The notes beneath the pieces were generated by a model that worked only from the letters and a program-made list of their open reading frames with translations, ran no database searches and had not been told where the DNA came from. The translations under genes were made by a program, and so were the position numbers. A stretch of DNA of 64,000 bases, from NCBI GenBank assembly GCA_964035015.1, contig CAXIUP010000095.1, positions 1 through 64,000 of the forward strand. Reading direction: 5' to 3'. Shown here one piece after another: positions 34,782 to 42,639 of the stretch. Position 1 is the stretch's first letter. Each line of letters opens with the position of its first letter. Source of the stretch: Corallium rubrum (taxonomy: Eukaryota > Cnidaria > Anthozoa > Scleralcyonacea > Coralliidae).

Positions 34782-34961
34782 ATGCCTAGCGCTTGTAATA
34801 TTTGCGGAAAGAGCTTTTCAAGACAATTTAATTTACAACGCCACGTAAAGGTCCTGCATGGGGCAGATCGGCCAATACAAACGATGTCTACTGATTCTAC
34901 ATTTAAGCATTCTCCATTTGATGGAACCGCCAAGAGAGCAGCATGGGGAGTCCGTAAATAA
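34782..34961 (+). CDS. Small C2H2 zinc-finger protein in the palindrome loop
   Basis: A 59-codon frame starting MPSACNICGKSFSRQFNLQR. Residues 5-25 form a canonical C2H2 finger, C-x2-C-x12-H-x4-H, with the usual GKSF and LQRH elements. It reads into the right arm in a frame different from the conserved REQHGESVNN frame, so a one-base shift probably separated finger and tail. The original could have been a single finger-plus-basic-tail protein. No similar frame exists in the left loop half. It is below common ORF length cut-offs. Confidence 0.6.
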   Translation: MPSACNICGKSFSRQFNLQRHVKVLHGADRPIQTMSTDSTFKHSPFDGTAKRAAWGVRK

Positions 34962-35421
34962 TAAACAACGCAAAAAACGGAAAATATCAAAATTCCCTAT
35001 AAAGAGTAAGCAGTGCTTCGACAACAGAGAAACAAACGATAATTTCAAAGAAGTGGGTGCGCTAGAAGAAACCGTAAACGCAGGACAGTTTATTTAAAAA
35101 CATTTGTTTATGTAAATAATTAGCTGTCAATATGCACACTGTAATTTGTTATAAATATGAAAATAAACTACAAAGAACTATTATCATGTTGCTCGTATGT
35201 CTTTATTAATTTTTCTTCAGATAAAATTACACACATAAAATTACACAGCTTTCTTACACACTATATAGTCCAAGTAATTTATTCAACTTAAAACATAATT
35301 TAACTTTGGATTAACTCGATAATGTTCTTATAACACATATAGCATTTGTTCAGATTGCTTTTCGTCGTTAAGTTTCCAGACTTTTCAAGAAGATACTCCT
35401 CGTAAGCCTCCCGAGGATTCT

Positions 35422-35826
35422 TTATCGTACTTGTAAATGTTTCACCAGTGTCTCTACTTTGTATAGATACTTTAATGGACTGGTAAACAGAACAGATATG
35501 GAAAGAATATTTGGCGAGTCGTCAATTTCCATCTGCTCGGCCATTGTCTCTGAAGTTTTTTGAGAGTCTCTTTGATTTCGTAATTTCAACGCCTGCATCG
35601 CTTCGTTGAACTCTATCCAGATACGTTCACCCACGTTTGTCCTGGTCTCTTCGTAGTACGTTCTCCATTGTTCATCATCTGTTAGGCAACTGTGTTGTTT
35701 CTGACTAGGATGGTTAGTCCTACAACCGTAGCACTTTTCACGACAAAGCTTCGAATATTCTTCCCACAAAGTTTCATTGTAAATAGCCTGAAACATTGAA
35801 AATAATTTTTCATGTAAACCCTCCAA
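35422..35826 (-). pseudogene. Element protein with C-C-H-C motif, right-arm copy
   Basis: 134 codons, about 95% identical in protein to the left-arm copy. The start codon has changed to TTG (35824-35826). The Cys/His cluster is complete, with HSCL instead of HSFL. The frame continues past the truncation point of the left copy through KYLYKVE before a frameshift. Downstream DNA still encodes TGETFTSTIKNPREAYEEYL-like sequence in another frame. It is likely inactive. Confidence 0.6.
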
Positions 35827-36367
35827 TTCTGCGATCTTCCTTCAACAGCAAATAGTAAGCAAATGATACGCCGAGAAAACCGACTCCGTGAATAAGCATA
35901 TTACTTAGGATTTCTTTGTCTAAGCTCTGACGTCGCCCAAACTCGTTCTTTTATTTAAATTGCTAATGAGTCATTAATATCAATACTGTACATGGACTTA
36001 TACAAATATTGGCAACATTGCACTCAGCCATTCCAAAGACAAATAATATTTCGTATGTACCTTACGTTCGTACAGTTTCTCGATTCGATTCCTCATACTC
36101 GCGACTTCTCGATTGACTTTACGAGTACGGCAAACCGTTCCGCGTTTACACAACAGTTTTGGACTCTCGAAGACATCTCCTCAATCTAAGTATTAGTAAT
36201 CAACTTTGATTTACTCACTTTGACCTACTGCCATGCAACGGATTTTTATGTATATACTGTGAGATATTTAGCATATAATGGTATACAACCGTAATAGACG
36301 CCTATACGTTTTGGTTACTACTTGTTGTCAACAAAGGTTTAGTTGTTGCGGTGATTTTCTTCATGAT

Positions 36368-36693
36368 GAGTGAAGAACAGTACGAAGAAAAAATAAAGAA
36401 TGGAGACGAGCGATAAACCTTCGACTTTACCTACGGGATCATCAGCTTATAGAAAACCGCAGGGCCGAAGATTTAAACACACAATTACTTCGAGCATATA
36501 CAATCTTAAAACTAAAGAAAAGAAAGACACTACAGAGAATGATCACATATGTCAAGAGAAAGTGACAGAGCCTTGGCGTCTGAATGAAAAGCAGACATTT
36601 GAAAAACGGTGCTCTTATCGTAACGATAAAATATCATATTGTTTAACAATTTATGCTAATATGCAGCTGGAGAAAAGAAGGAAAAGAAGGTAA
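36368..36693 (+). CDS. Hypothetical 97-codon frame, unrecognised
   Basis: The frame from the ATG at 36400 encodes a basic, Lys/Thr-rich product ending EKRRKRR. It lies just outside the right palindrome arm, inside the Polinton-like element. An upstream 17-codon frame (36373) overlaps the leader. I recognise no domain. It may be an element ORF or chance. Confidence 0.2.
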
Positions 36694-36889
36694 TCTACGC
36701 TAGCACGATTTCCCAAGGCTTATATCGAGCGTATACTCGAACAGTCAAGGGATATGTTATACGAAGAGACTAAGCAGTTTTAGATAAGTTAATCATTTAA
36801 TCGAAACAGAAACATTAGTGCTTATACAAACTTTTGAAAAGTTGTGATTTTTGTGTTTGAGAGTTTTCTGACCTTCAGAATTCTGTAAA

Positions 36890-37020
36890 TTCTTCCCCCA
36901 AAATGCAGGAAATGGCATTTACAAGACTCTAGATTTCAAAAATTTACGGGGGGCATACCCCCGGACCCCCCTAGAAGAGTCCCTTCTGTGAACAGCTCCC
37001 CAATACAAAAATCGTTCCGC
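36890..37020. repeat. G/C-run repeat interrupting a Polinton gene
   Basis: Holds ATGCAGGAAATGGCATTTAC then GGGGGGCATACCCCCGGACC. It has the same layout as 4178-4290 and 13622-13740. The FYLTLPSNSS reading frame (next entry) loses its family sequence exactly where this repeat begins. Confidence 0.6.
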
Positions 37021-37189
37021 GGTCCCTGAAAGCTACTTCCCAGTCACCTGTCAGTTGTATAGTTTCAGCAAGCTTCACTTTAAAATTTGTTACAGTATTA
37101 TCTGGAAAATATTCCATAGAACTATTGCTTGGAAGTGTTAAATAAAACCATGGAACAATACACAAATGAACACAAATTGTAACATACAC
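37021..37189 (-). pseudogene. Polinton FYLTLPSNSS-type protein, N-terminal fragment
   Basis: Residues 15-50 of this frame contain FYLTLPSNSSMEYFPDNT followed by a Leu-Ala-Glu stretch and LTGDWEVAF. This resembles the N-terminus of a conserved protein that I associate with Polinton elements of marine animals. The recognisable part is cut off after about 35 residues by the G/C-run repeat at 36890-37020. It starts six bases after the integrase stop on the same strand, a compact arrangement. Its role (possibly a virion-type component) is inferred from family context only. Confidence 0.5.
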
Positions 37190-37195
37190 ACATTT

Positions 37196-38259
37196 TTATT
37201 TCGTTATATCTCTTACATTAGCGGCTGATACCCAAGAATTAAAATCTTCAGGGTAGCCTAACCATTTAACAAGGTATTCTCTACGTTTACCACGCATGCG
37301 TGATGTAATTACTCTTTCTATTCTATAAAAGTCACTATCTGTCTTTGTAACTCTTTGCAATTCCTGTTCGTAAAATGTTCCTTCTAACTCTTCTCCGAGA
37401 TCATCAGCAATCTTGTACACTGGCGGTCGTCTGGGTACTCGCTTCGTGATGGTGAACACCTCTTCGGTCCTGTTAGGTAAGTAGCGCTTCTTGAATGTAC
37501 GTCTTGCTTTGCTAATCCGGACTTGGTCACCAATGTTGAATATATATTTGATGGGTTTGCTGGACTCATCACCATACAGCTTTTGCCATACAATACTCTC
37601 GTTTTCTCGATTGACATCAGCCAGTCTCATCCCAATACTGCGGTGTCTCGAATGCTTGTAGGAATATACTAATTTTTGTAGTACACTGATCGGTATATTT
37701 CAACGTATTCTTTGCTGTAAAATATTTCCACATTTCCCCCTTTAACGTTTGGTTAAATCGTTCAACGATGGATGCTTTGGTATCATTGTGTGTTGTGAAA
37801 AATCGAATATGTTTGTCCTTCAATAACTTTTGAAAACCTTTATTGGTAAATTCTGTTCCTTTATTGGTATGTAGTTTTTCCGGCTTCCTTCCTTTCTTTA
37901 GTATCTTTTCAAAGGCTTTAACCAAACTCTCTCCAGTCTTTGTTTTTAATGGTTCCACCCACGCAAATTTGGACAGTACATCAATAATAGTTAAAACTAT
38001 TTGTTTTACTCAGCGAGGCCATAATTACTAGATCTGCCTCCTATTGTTCATCCATCGCTCCAACAATAACACGATTTCGCTTGAAAATATGTCGTACGGG
38101 TTGTTTTTTTTGTTTTTTTTGTCGTACGGAAAATATCTTGTTTCGGGATATCTGGAATTTTCCGTCAATTTTTACGACACGGTATAAGGCATCTACGCCG
38201 CCAAAACTTGCCGGACTTTTTGGGTTGTAATACAGATCGTGAAGGTACTGTTCCGCCAT
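37196..38259 (-). pseudogene. Polinton-type integrase with chromodomain, broken
   Basis: Three pieces in different frames on the minus strand. The N-terminal part (38259 to about 38030) contains EQYLHDLYYNPKSP. The rve core (about 38000-37690) contains TIIDV (first catalytic Asp), HTNKGTEF and KASIVERFNQTLK (catalytic Glu). The C-terminal part (37680-37196) contains the SH3-like FNIGDQVRISKARRTF, the YEQELQRV motif and a chromodomain, EYLVKWLGYPEDFNSWV. Damage: an in-frame TAG just after DEQ near 38040, a frameshift near 37990, the second catalytic Asp replaced by Asn (37843 region), and a frameshift near 37690. It would insert element DNA in an intact element; it is dead here. Confidence 0.8.
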
Positions 38260-38501
38260 CTAATTCGGATGCCTGTATCACAATTCCTCCCCCCCCCCCC
38301 CCACACACACACCACACAGCACGCCGAAATACAGCGAATCTTTCGAAAAATATTACGAAGGGCTATTTGTGGTAAACCTCCACAGCAAGTCATGTTCACG
38401 CGACAAAGGTTAGAGGTAAATGAATAAAGAGGAGTCAATGACACGATATAAATACAAACATATTTATTACATATTAAATTAGAATACAAAATTATATAAG
38501 T
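38260..38501. other. Gap with C-run microsatellite
   Basis: Non-coding. A poly-C/(CA)n tract lies at 38287-38315. No gene. Confidence 0.5.
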
Positions 38502-39133
38502 TCAACAAATGTTCAGTTTTGCAATATCTTCAACCATTTCGTCAACGGACTTTTGGTGAAGAAATTCTTCATAGGCTTTCTTATGATCAGTTTCGTGGCT
38601 CGTGAATGGCTCTCCAGTCTTTTTGACTGTATATCGGTAGGATGGAGGCATACTGAACAGAACAGTGCAAAAAGGTTCCAGTGGATCTTCTTGCGGTTTC
38701 CATTCGAAAAAGTCACAGCAGTATTCTCTCTCGTTGGGACACGAGTAAAATAGACGACCTTGGTTGTCACCCTCTTTCTTGCCTTTTTGGATACGGCAAA
38801 CCTTTCTATGTTTACACATTGGCTTGGGACTGTCAAACACATCTTCCCATTGCCAAAACGAGCAGTGATTCTCTCGTTCAGAACAGACAAAGTAAGGTCT
38901 CCCGTAACTTTCTTTCATTTTGTCTTTAACCACACGCAGGGTCGCCAGCATCTGATGGGAAGAACACACTGGATGTATACAGCCACTTGTTCGAAAAGCA
39001 TCTACGCTTTGCCAAACATGTAACGATCTTCTTCAGGACAGAAAAACTGACAGCTAGGCTTTTGTCCACAGAACCAGAATAAGCCATTCTTGGTCGTTGA
39101 GTTAGATGCAAGTTTACCGTGAAGACACTCCAT
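38502..39133 (-). pseudogene. GRF-type zinc-finger protein of the Polinton-like element, broken
   Basis: Start ATG 39131-39133 (MECLHGKL). Finger 1 has FWFCGQKPSCQFFC, then a stop at 39002. The frame is shifted between about 39000 and 38980 and continues from 38969 to 38502: finger 2 (GRPYFVCSERENHCSFWQW), finger 3 (CKHRKVC, GRLFYSCPNE, CCDFFEW) and a C-terminal module YRYTVKKTGEPFTSHE with AYEEFLHQKS. GRF fingers (G-R-x-F/Y-x-C ... C-x-F-F-x-W) bind single-stranded or structured nucleic acid in APE2, TOP3A and similar proteins, so a role in element DNA handling is plausible. One stop/frameshift makes this copy defective. Confidence 0.65.
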
Positions 39134-39290
39134 TACAACGATCTTACCCTGACGACAAACAGTAAGCGAATGATACACCAAGCGAAGTGACGCCGTAATT
39201 TTTCTATCTAAACTCTGAAGTCGCCTGGACTCGCCCAGACTCGTTCTTTTGTTTAAAATACTAATGACCTCCCAATGAGATTTTACACAT
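39134..39290 (-). promoter_or_regulatory. Shared leader upstream of the GRF-finger gene
   Basis: On the minus strand this reads AACAAAAGAACGAGTCTGGG, GGCGACTTCAGAGTTTA, TACTGTTTG and GGGTAAGATCG, then the start codon. It is the third copy of the leader seen at 33560-33715 and (inverted) 35827-35985. Confidence 0.5.
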
Positions 39291-39654
39291 GGAAATATGC
39301 AAATATCAGTCTGAGAAGCAGTGAACCAAGGCATCGGAATAAAGTTTTATTTCGTTTGTATTTAGACAAGTCAATACATCTCAAATCGTTTATCGTTCTA
39401 CTGACGGATTCTCGAATTGATTCTTCATCCAAGGATTCGTTTACTCTATACACTAGGGTTAGTAAGCGATAATTCGACCAAAATTACTAACATTCATCTC
39501 TTCATAAACGTGTTGAAGACATATTCTGGGTATTTGGTCACTGATGCTGTTGAATACTAGTACTCGATATTCTTCTAGACAATGTGTAAGGTAATACGAC
39601 AGTGTCTCTGTCGATATCAATGTTATTTTTCTTTAATTCATCGTAAATAATATC
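39291..39654. other. Element interior without gene
   Basis: No coding region is seen. Short words similar to the palindrome flank (GACTGAG, TCTCGAATTG) suggest further decayed element sequence. Confidence 0.4.
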
Positions 39655-40224
39655 CATGATACGCTCTGTACGTCTATGTGCCCCACAAGTGTTGACCATC
39701 AGTAGGGTAATTGGGTAAAGTGTATAAATGAATTTTTAGTTCCTATTACTTATATAAGTCAAGTACCTTTTAATAATAACTATCTTCGGAAATCAGTCGG
39801 AGAGCTATCGGTATTAATACGGATAAATAATAAGTAATATTGGGCATTTCACTCGATTACATAGCGTGTACTAAGGATTTTGGGTGAAGGAAAATTCGAG
39901 TGTAGAATATATACATTTTAAGACCAAACCGGGACCAGTTGCGAAAAATGCAACTACACAGGCCTTCCGGCAGGAATTGAACCCATGCAAGGTCGTGGGT
40001 TCAATTCCTGCCGGAAGGCCTGTGTAGTTGCATTTTTCGCAACTGGTCCCGGTTTGGTCTTAAAATGTATATATTCTACACTCGAATTTGCCTTCACCCA
40101 AAATCCTTAGTACACGCTATGTAATCGAGTGAAATGCCCAATATTACTTATAATATACCCAATTCTCTCCTGGCATTACCACCTTATTATATATACAGAA
40201 CTCGCGATCAAGCTCTCGGCAACG

Positions 40225-40296
40225 CCATCCGTGGCTCAGTGGTCAGAGCATTGCACTAGAATCGCAAGGTCGTGGGTTCAATTCCTGCCGGAAGGC
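40225..40296 (+). tRNA. tRNA-like head of retroposon monomer, probable pseudo-tRNA
   Basis: Folds as a cloverleaf. The acceptor stem CCATCCG/CGGAAGG has one mismatch. The D arm is GCTC..GAGC. The anticodon stem TTGC/GCAA carries loop CTAGAAT, which would place AGA at 34-36. The T arm is GTGGG-TTCAATT-CCTGC with wobble pairs. Box A TGGCTCAGTGG (40232-40242) and box B GGTTCAATTCC (40275-40285) are good. An AGA anticodon would mean serine, but the long variable arm of tRNA-Ser is absent. It is therefore a tRNA-derived SINE head rather than a working tRNA. Confidence 0.45.
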
Positions 40297-40501
40297 CTGT
40301 GTAGTTGCATTTTTCGCAACTGGTCCCGGTTTGGTCTTAAAATGTATATATTCTACACTCAGATTTTCCTTCACCCAAAATCCTTAGTACACGCTATGTA
40401 ATCGAGTGAAATGCCCAATATTACTTATAATATACCCAATTCTCTCCTGAAATTACCACCTTATTATATATACAGAACTCGCAATCAAGCTCTCGGCAAC
40501 G

Positions 40502-40573
40502 CCCTCCGTGGCTCAGTGGTCAGAGCATTGCACTAGAATCGCAAGGTCGTGGGTTCAATTCCTGCCGGAAGGC
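40502..40573 (+). tRNA. Second tRNA-like head, 277 bp downstream
   Basis: Identical to the first tRNA-like head except for C instead of A in the acceptor stem. It has the same boxes A and B. Its 3' tail is cut at the 15-bp duplication. Confidence 0.45.
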
Positions 40574-40861
40574 CTGTGTAGTTGCATTTTTCGCAACTGG
40601 TCCCGGTTTGGTCTTAAAATGTATATATTCTACACTCAAATTTTCCTTCACCCAAAATCCTTAGTACGGATAAATAATAGTCGGTTATGACGTAGTGAAA
40701 ACCAGGGGGTTGAGTGACAGCTAGGGTTTAGGGGATTGGATAAAACTTAGGGTTAGGAGGTCCCACAGGAGCCTGAGAATGAATAAATAATAAGTTGAAT
40801 ATTTAATGAGGCGGCATCCCTTTGAACTTCAGAGTGAGGGTTATTACTACTTCAAGCATTA

Positions 40862-41050
40862 CAGTAACATTTAAATTTTATAAGTCCGACGCTCTGTCTG
40901 TTGAGCTACAAAAAGTAGTTGCCTTTGGGCTACAAAAAGAAGAGCAAGTTGGCCTTTTAGTTATGTTAGTAGTGTATAGGTAGAGCATCAGACTAGTAAA
41001 CCGAAGGCCGCAGGTTAGAATCCCAGCTGCGGTCAAGTGTGGTTTTTCTC
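40862..41050. mobile_element. Second, degraded tRNA-derived SINE
   Basis: 40978-41035 (GGTAGAGCATCAGACTAG, GGTTAGAATCCCAGCTGCGG) reads as the second half of a tRNA on the plus strand, with a box B-like GGTTAGAATCC. Just left, at 40887-40907, GCTCTGTCTGTTGAGCTAC is the inverse of a tRNA D arm (GTAGCTCAACAGACAGAGC). The two halves face opposite ways, so this is a rearranged tRNA-derived element. Confidence 0.45.
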
Positions 41051-41250
41051 TACTTGTTCAGTATAGTTTGTTCACATGGAGTAGCACCTGACTTTACTAG
41101 AGCGTTGGCAAAGAGAATTAAAGATTGTGAGCTGATCAATTTGAAAGCAAGTACATGCCTTATCTTTCAATTCGTAGGCAATGTCGCCTTGCGTTATTGC
41201 ACGTCAGAAGTGGCTAAAAACCCATCATAATTTCTCAGCAATTGTAATTC

Positions 41251-41679
41251 CTACCTTAATTTCCTCCTATGTTCCTCTGCTTCCTCTAAATTGTTAATCT
41301 TTATGGTGAGATGTTCCACATCACTTCCAATTTTTGATAGTTCTTCCTTTAAACGTTCTTTTACCTTTCCTGATTCATAATCCGCGAGAAATTCCAGAAA
41401 GCTCTCAGCTGTGTAGCAATGAAGGTCAACAAGGAGGGAGCCACGATTGAAATCACCAACAACTCGATCTGCTCCACCAAGTGCAATTTCAAAGGCATCT
41501 TTTACTAGTGTTGCACAACTTGTATCGCTGTAATAAAATGCAGCCAGACCTAGTGTGGCTACTGTAACTCCAATAACTTTTGTAGCTATTCTTTCGTTGT
41601 CAGTTCTAAGACGAAAGGTAAATATTCCAAAACCGACCTCGATATCAAGTGCTCGTCCAGCCTCATTCTGCGCATCCAT
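41251..41679 (-). CDS. TRADD-N-like adaptor exon, probable 5' exon of TPR-CHAT gene
   Basis: 142 codons from the ATG at 41679; an in-frame TAG lies five codons upstream, so this is the first possible start. Residues 31-50 are hydrophobic (IATKVIGVTVATLGLAAFYY), a possible membrane or helical segment. Residues 79-130 (RGSLLVDLHCYTAESFLEFL, then YESGKVKERL and HLTIKI) resemble the TRADD N-terminal fold family found in animal cell-death adaptors; this is pattern recognition, not a search. The frame ends AAATTAAG|GTAGGA: the stop TAG lies inside a good 5' splice site, so the exon probably continues into another. TPR-CHAT at 20.67-24.44 kb, on the same strand and in matching phase, is the best candidate partner. 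Confidence 0.6.
   Translation of the reverse strand: MDAQNEAGRALDIEVGFGIFTFRLRTDNERIATKVIGVTVATLGLAAFYYSDTSCATLVKDAFEIALGGADRVVGDFNRGSLLVDLHCYTAESFLEFLADYESGKVKERLKEELSKIGSDVEHLTIKINNLEEAEEHRRKLR
41253..41259 (-). promoter_or_regulatory. Candidate 5' splice site
   Basis: On the minus strand AAG|GTAGGA overlaps the apparent stop codon. A cut here leaves two bases of a codon, matching the one-base phase of the acceptors at 24430-24441. Confidence 0.45.
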
Positions 41680-42315
41680 CTTGACAAGCTAAGGTGAACT
41701 CCTAAAAATTATATATATTTTTAATTAAATTGAATTTTATTTATGGGCAATATAAACTGGAATTGTCTACCAGTGTTCACAGTGCTTATTTTTTATTTGT
41801 GTTCAATTTTAATAAAATCTAGTTAAGTACGAACCCACCAACCAGTGTTGCCAAAGTTTGTAATTTACAAAATTATGGCAATGATGATTTTTGCAAAGGT
41901 TCCGAGTGCTCACTTACTGCATTCCAAATAACACTAATGATCGGCATACATTTATCAGGAGCGACTGTGCAGAACATCGACGTACAGTAGATCATATTTG
42001 GTCCGATCAATACGGATATGAAACGCACGCGCTACCAAAGGAAATACCCTGTAACAACTTCGTAGCGTAGAATCCCGAAAGTAGCGCCCCCCCCCCGAAA
42101 GCGGCGGCCCCGAAAGTAGCGGCAGATTTAAGATGTCTTAAAAATTTTCGAAAGTAGGGACCCCCCGTAAGCAGCGGCTCTTTTGAAGAGAGTGCTTCCG
42201 CGTTATGCAGTGAATACGATTGATGATGATAAAATGGCCTGAAAGAAAGAGGAACAAAAGGTACGCTATGCGTACATGTATCTGCGCCAAATCTTAAGAT
42301 TTTTCTTAAACGATC
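41680..42315. other. Upstream non-coding region with a short G/C motif repeat
   Basis: An AT-rich TATATATTTTTAATTAAA tract lies just upstream of the 41.68-kb start (minus strand) and could serve as promoter. 42065-42190 repeats CGAAAGTAGCGGC-like words around a poly-C run. No gene. Confidence 0.4.
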
Positions 42316-42420
42316 TTACAAGATCTTTTATCAGATTTAAAACACGAGGCGATAGCCGAGTGTTTTAGATCTGATAAAACACGTACTGCGAATTTTAAAT
42401 GGCTTCAAAAGCTATCCATA
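42316..42420. mobile_element. Foldback element
   Basis: TTTTATCAGATTTAAAACAC pairs with GTGTTTTAGATCTGATAAAA across the centre GAGGCGATAGCCGAG. A near relative is at 19018-19073. Confidence 0.6.
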
Positions 42421-42639
42421 TAATAAACCAATTTTGAAAATTGAAGTTGTCTGAGCCACAAAATCGAAGAAAAAGTTCATCGAAAAGAGCGAGCGTGTCT
42501 CGATCACATATAGAGACACGTCATGGTCATGATTTTCCTTTGTGTTTTCCTCATGAATTATTAATGAGTTTTTGAAAAGATAATTAAAGAGAAAGTACAC
42601 GTTCTATGACCAAAATAATTTTTTATTATGACTCACAAA

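Larger units (their letters stand above)
33231..36299. repeat. Large palindrome, arms about 1.36 kb, loop 343 bp
   Basis: 33231-34588 and 34932-36299 are inverted copies with scattered differences. They begin at CTATTACGGTTGTATA and its inverse. Each arm carries a promoter-like leader, a Cys/His-motif gene and the C-terminal part of a basic protein. The loop (34589-34931) holds two different 5' portions. The arms have diverged (start-codon loss, indels), so the structure is not very recent. Confidence 0.85.
39818..40679. mobile_element. Tandem tRNA-like retroposon with 15-bp TSD
   Basis: The direct repeat TACGGATAAATAATA at 39818-39832 and 40665-40679 bounds an 832-bp insert. The insert holds an inverted partial monomer (39833-39989) and direct monomers repeating at exactly 277 bp (TGTGTAGTTGCA at 40021, 40298 and 40575). 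Each monomer has a tRNA-like head and a tail with ACTGGTCCCGGTTTGGTC. The long duplication, pol III promoter boxes and inverted 5' piece fit LINE-mediated retroposition of a multimeric transcript with twin priming. Confidence 0.75.
31628..40850. mobile_element. Degenerate Polinton/Maverick-like element
   Basis: Terminal inverted repeats of several hundred bp (see separate entries) enclose a broken integrase with a C-terminal chromodomain, a fragment of an FYLTLPSNSS protein, GRF zinc-finger gene fragments and two inverted copies of a Cys/His-motif gene. The integrase type and the FYLTLPSNSS protein are typical of Polintons of marine invertebrates. No DNA polymerase B, packaging ATPase or capsid gene is seen. 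Without the tRNA-like insertion (and its duplicated target) the element is about 8.4 kb, shorter than the usual 10-25 kb. It is therefore a deleted or non-autonomous relic. It lies in the proposed intron of the TPR-CHAT gene. No clear 6-bp target duplication was found. Confidence 0.65.
39655..40850. repeat. Right terminal inverted repeat, split by a retroposon
   Basis: Inverse of 31628-32122. The inner part is 39655-39832 and the outer part 40680-40850, separated by an 832-bp insertion with a 15-bp duplication. The outer edge ends GGGTTATTACTACT. It includes GTTATGACGTAGTG and CATCCCTTTGAAC, inverses of left TIR words. Confidence 0.75.

Noticed and set aside
40225-40573. Two functional tRNA-Ser(AGA) genes
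   Set aside because: The cloverleaf lacks the long variable arm of tRNA-Ser, has wobble-rich and mismatched stems, and sits in a retroposed tandem repeat with a target duplication.
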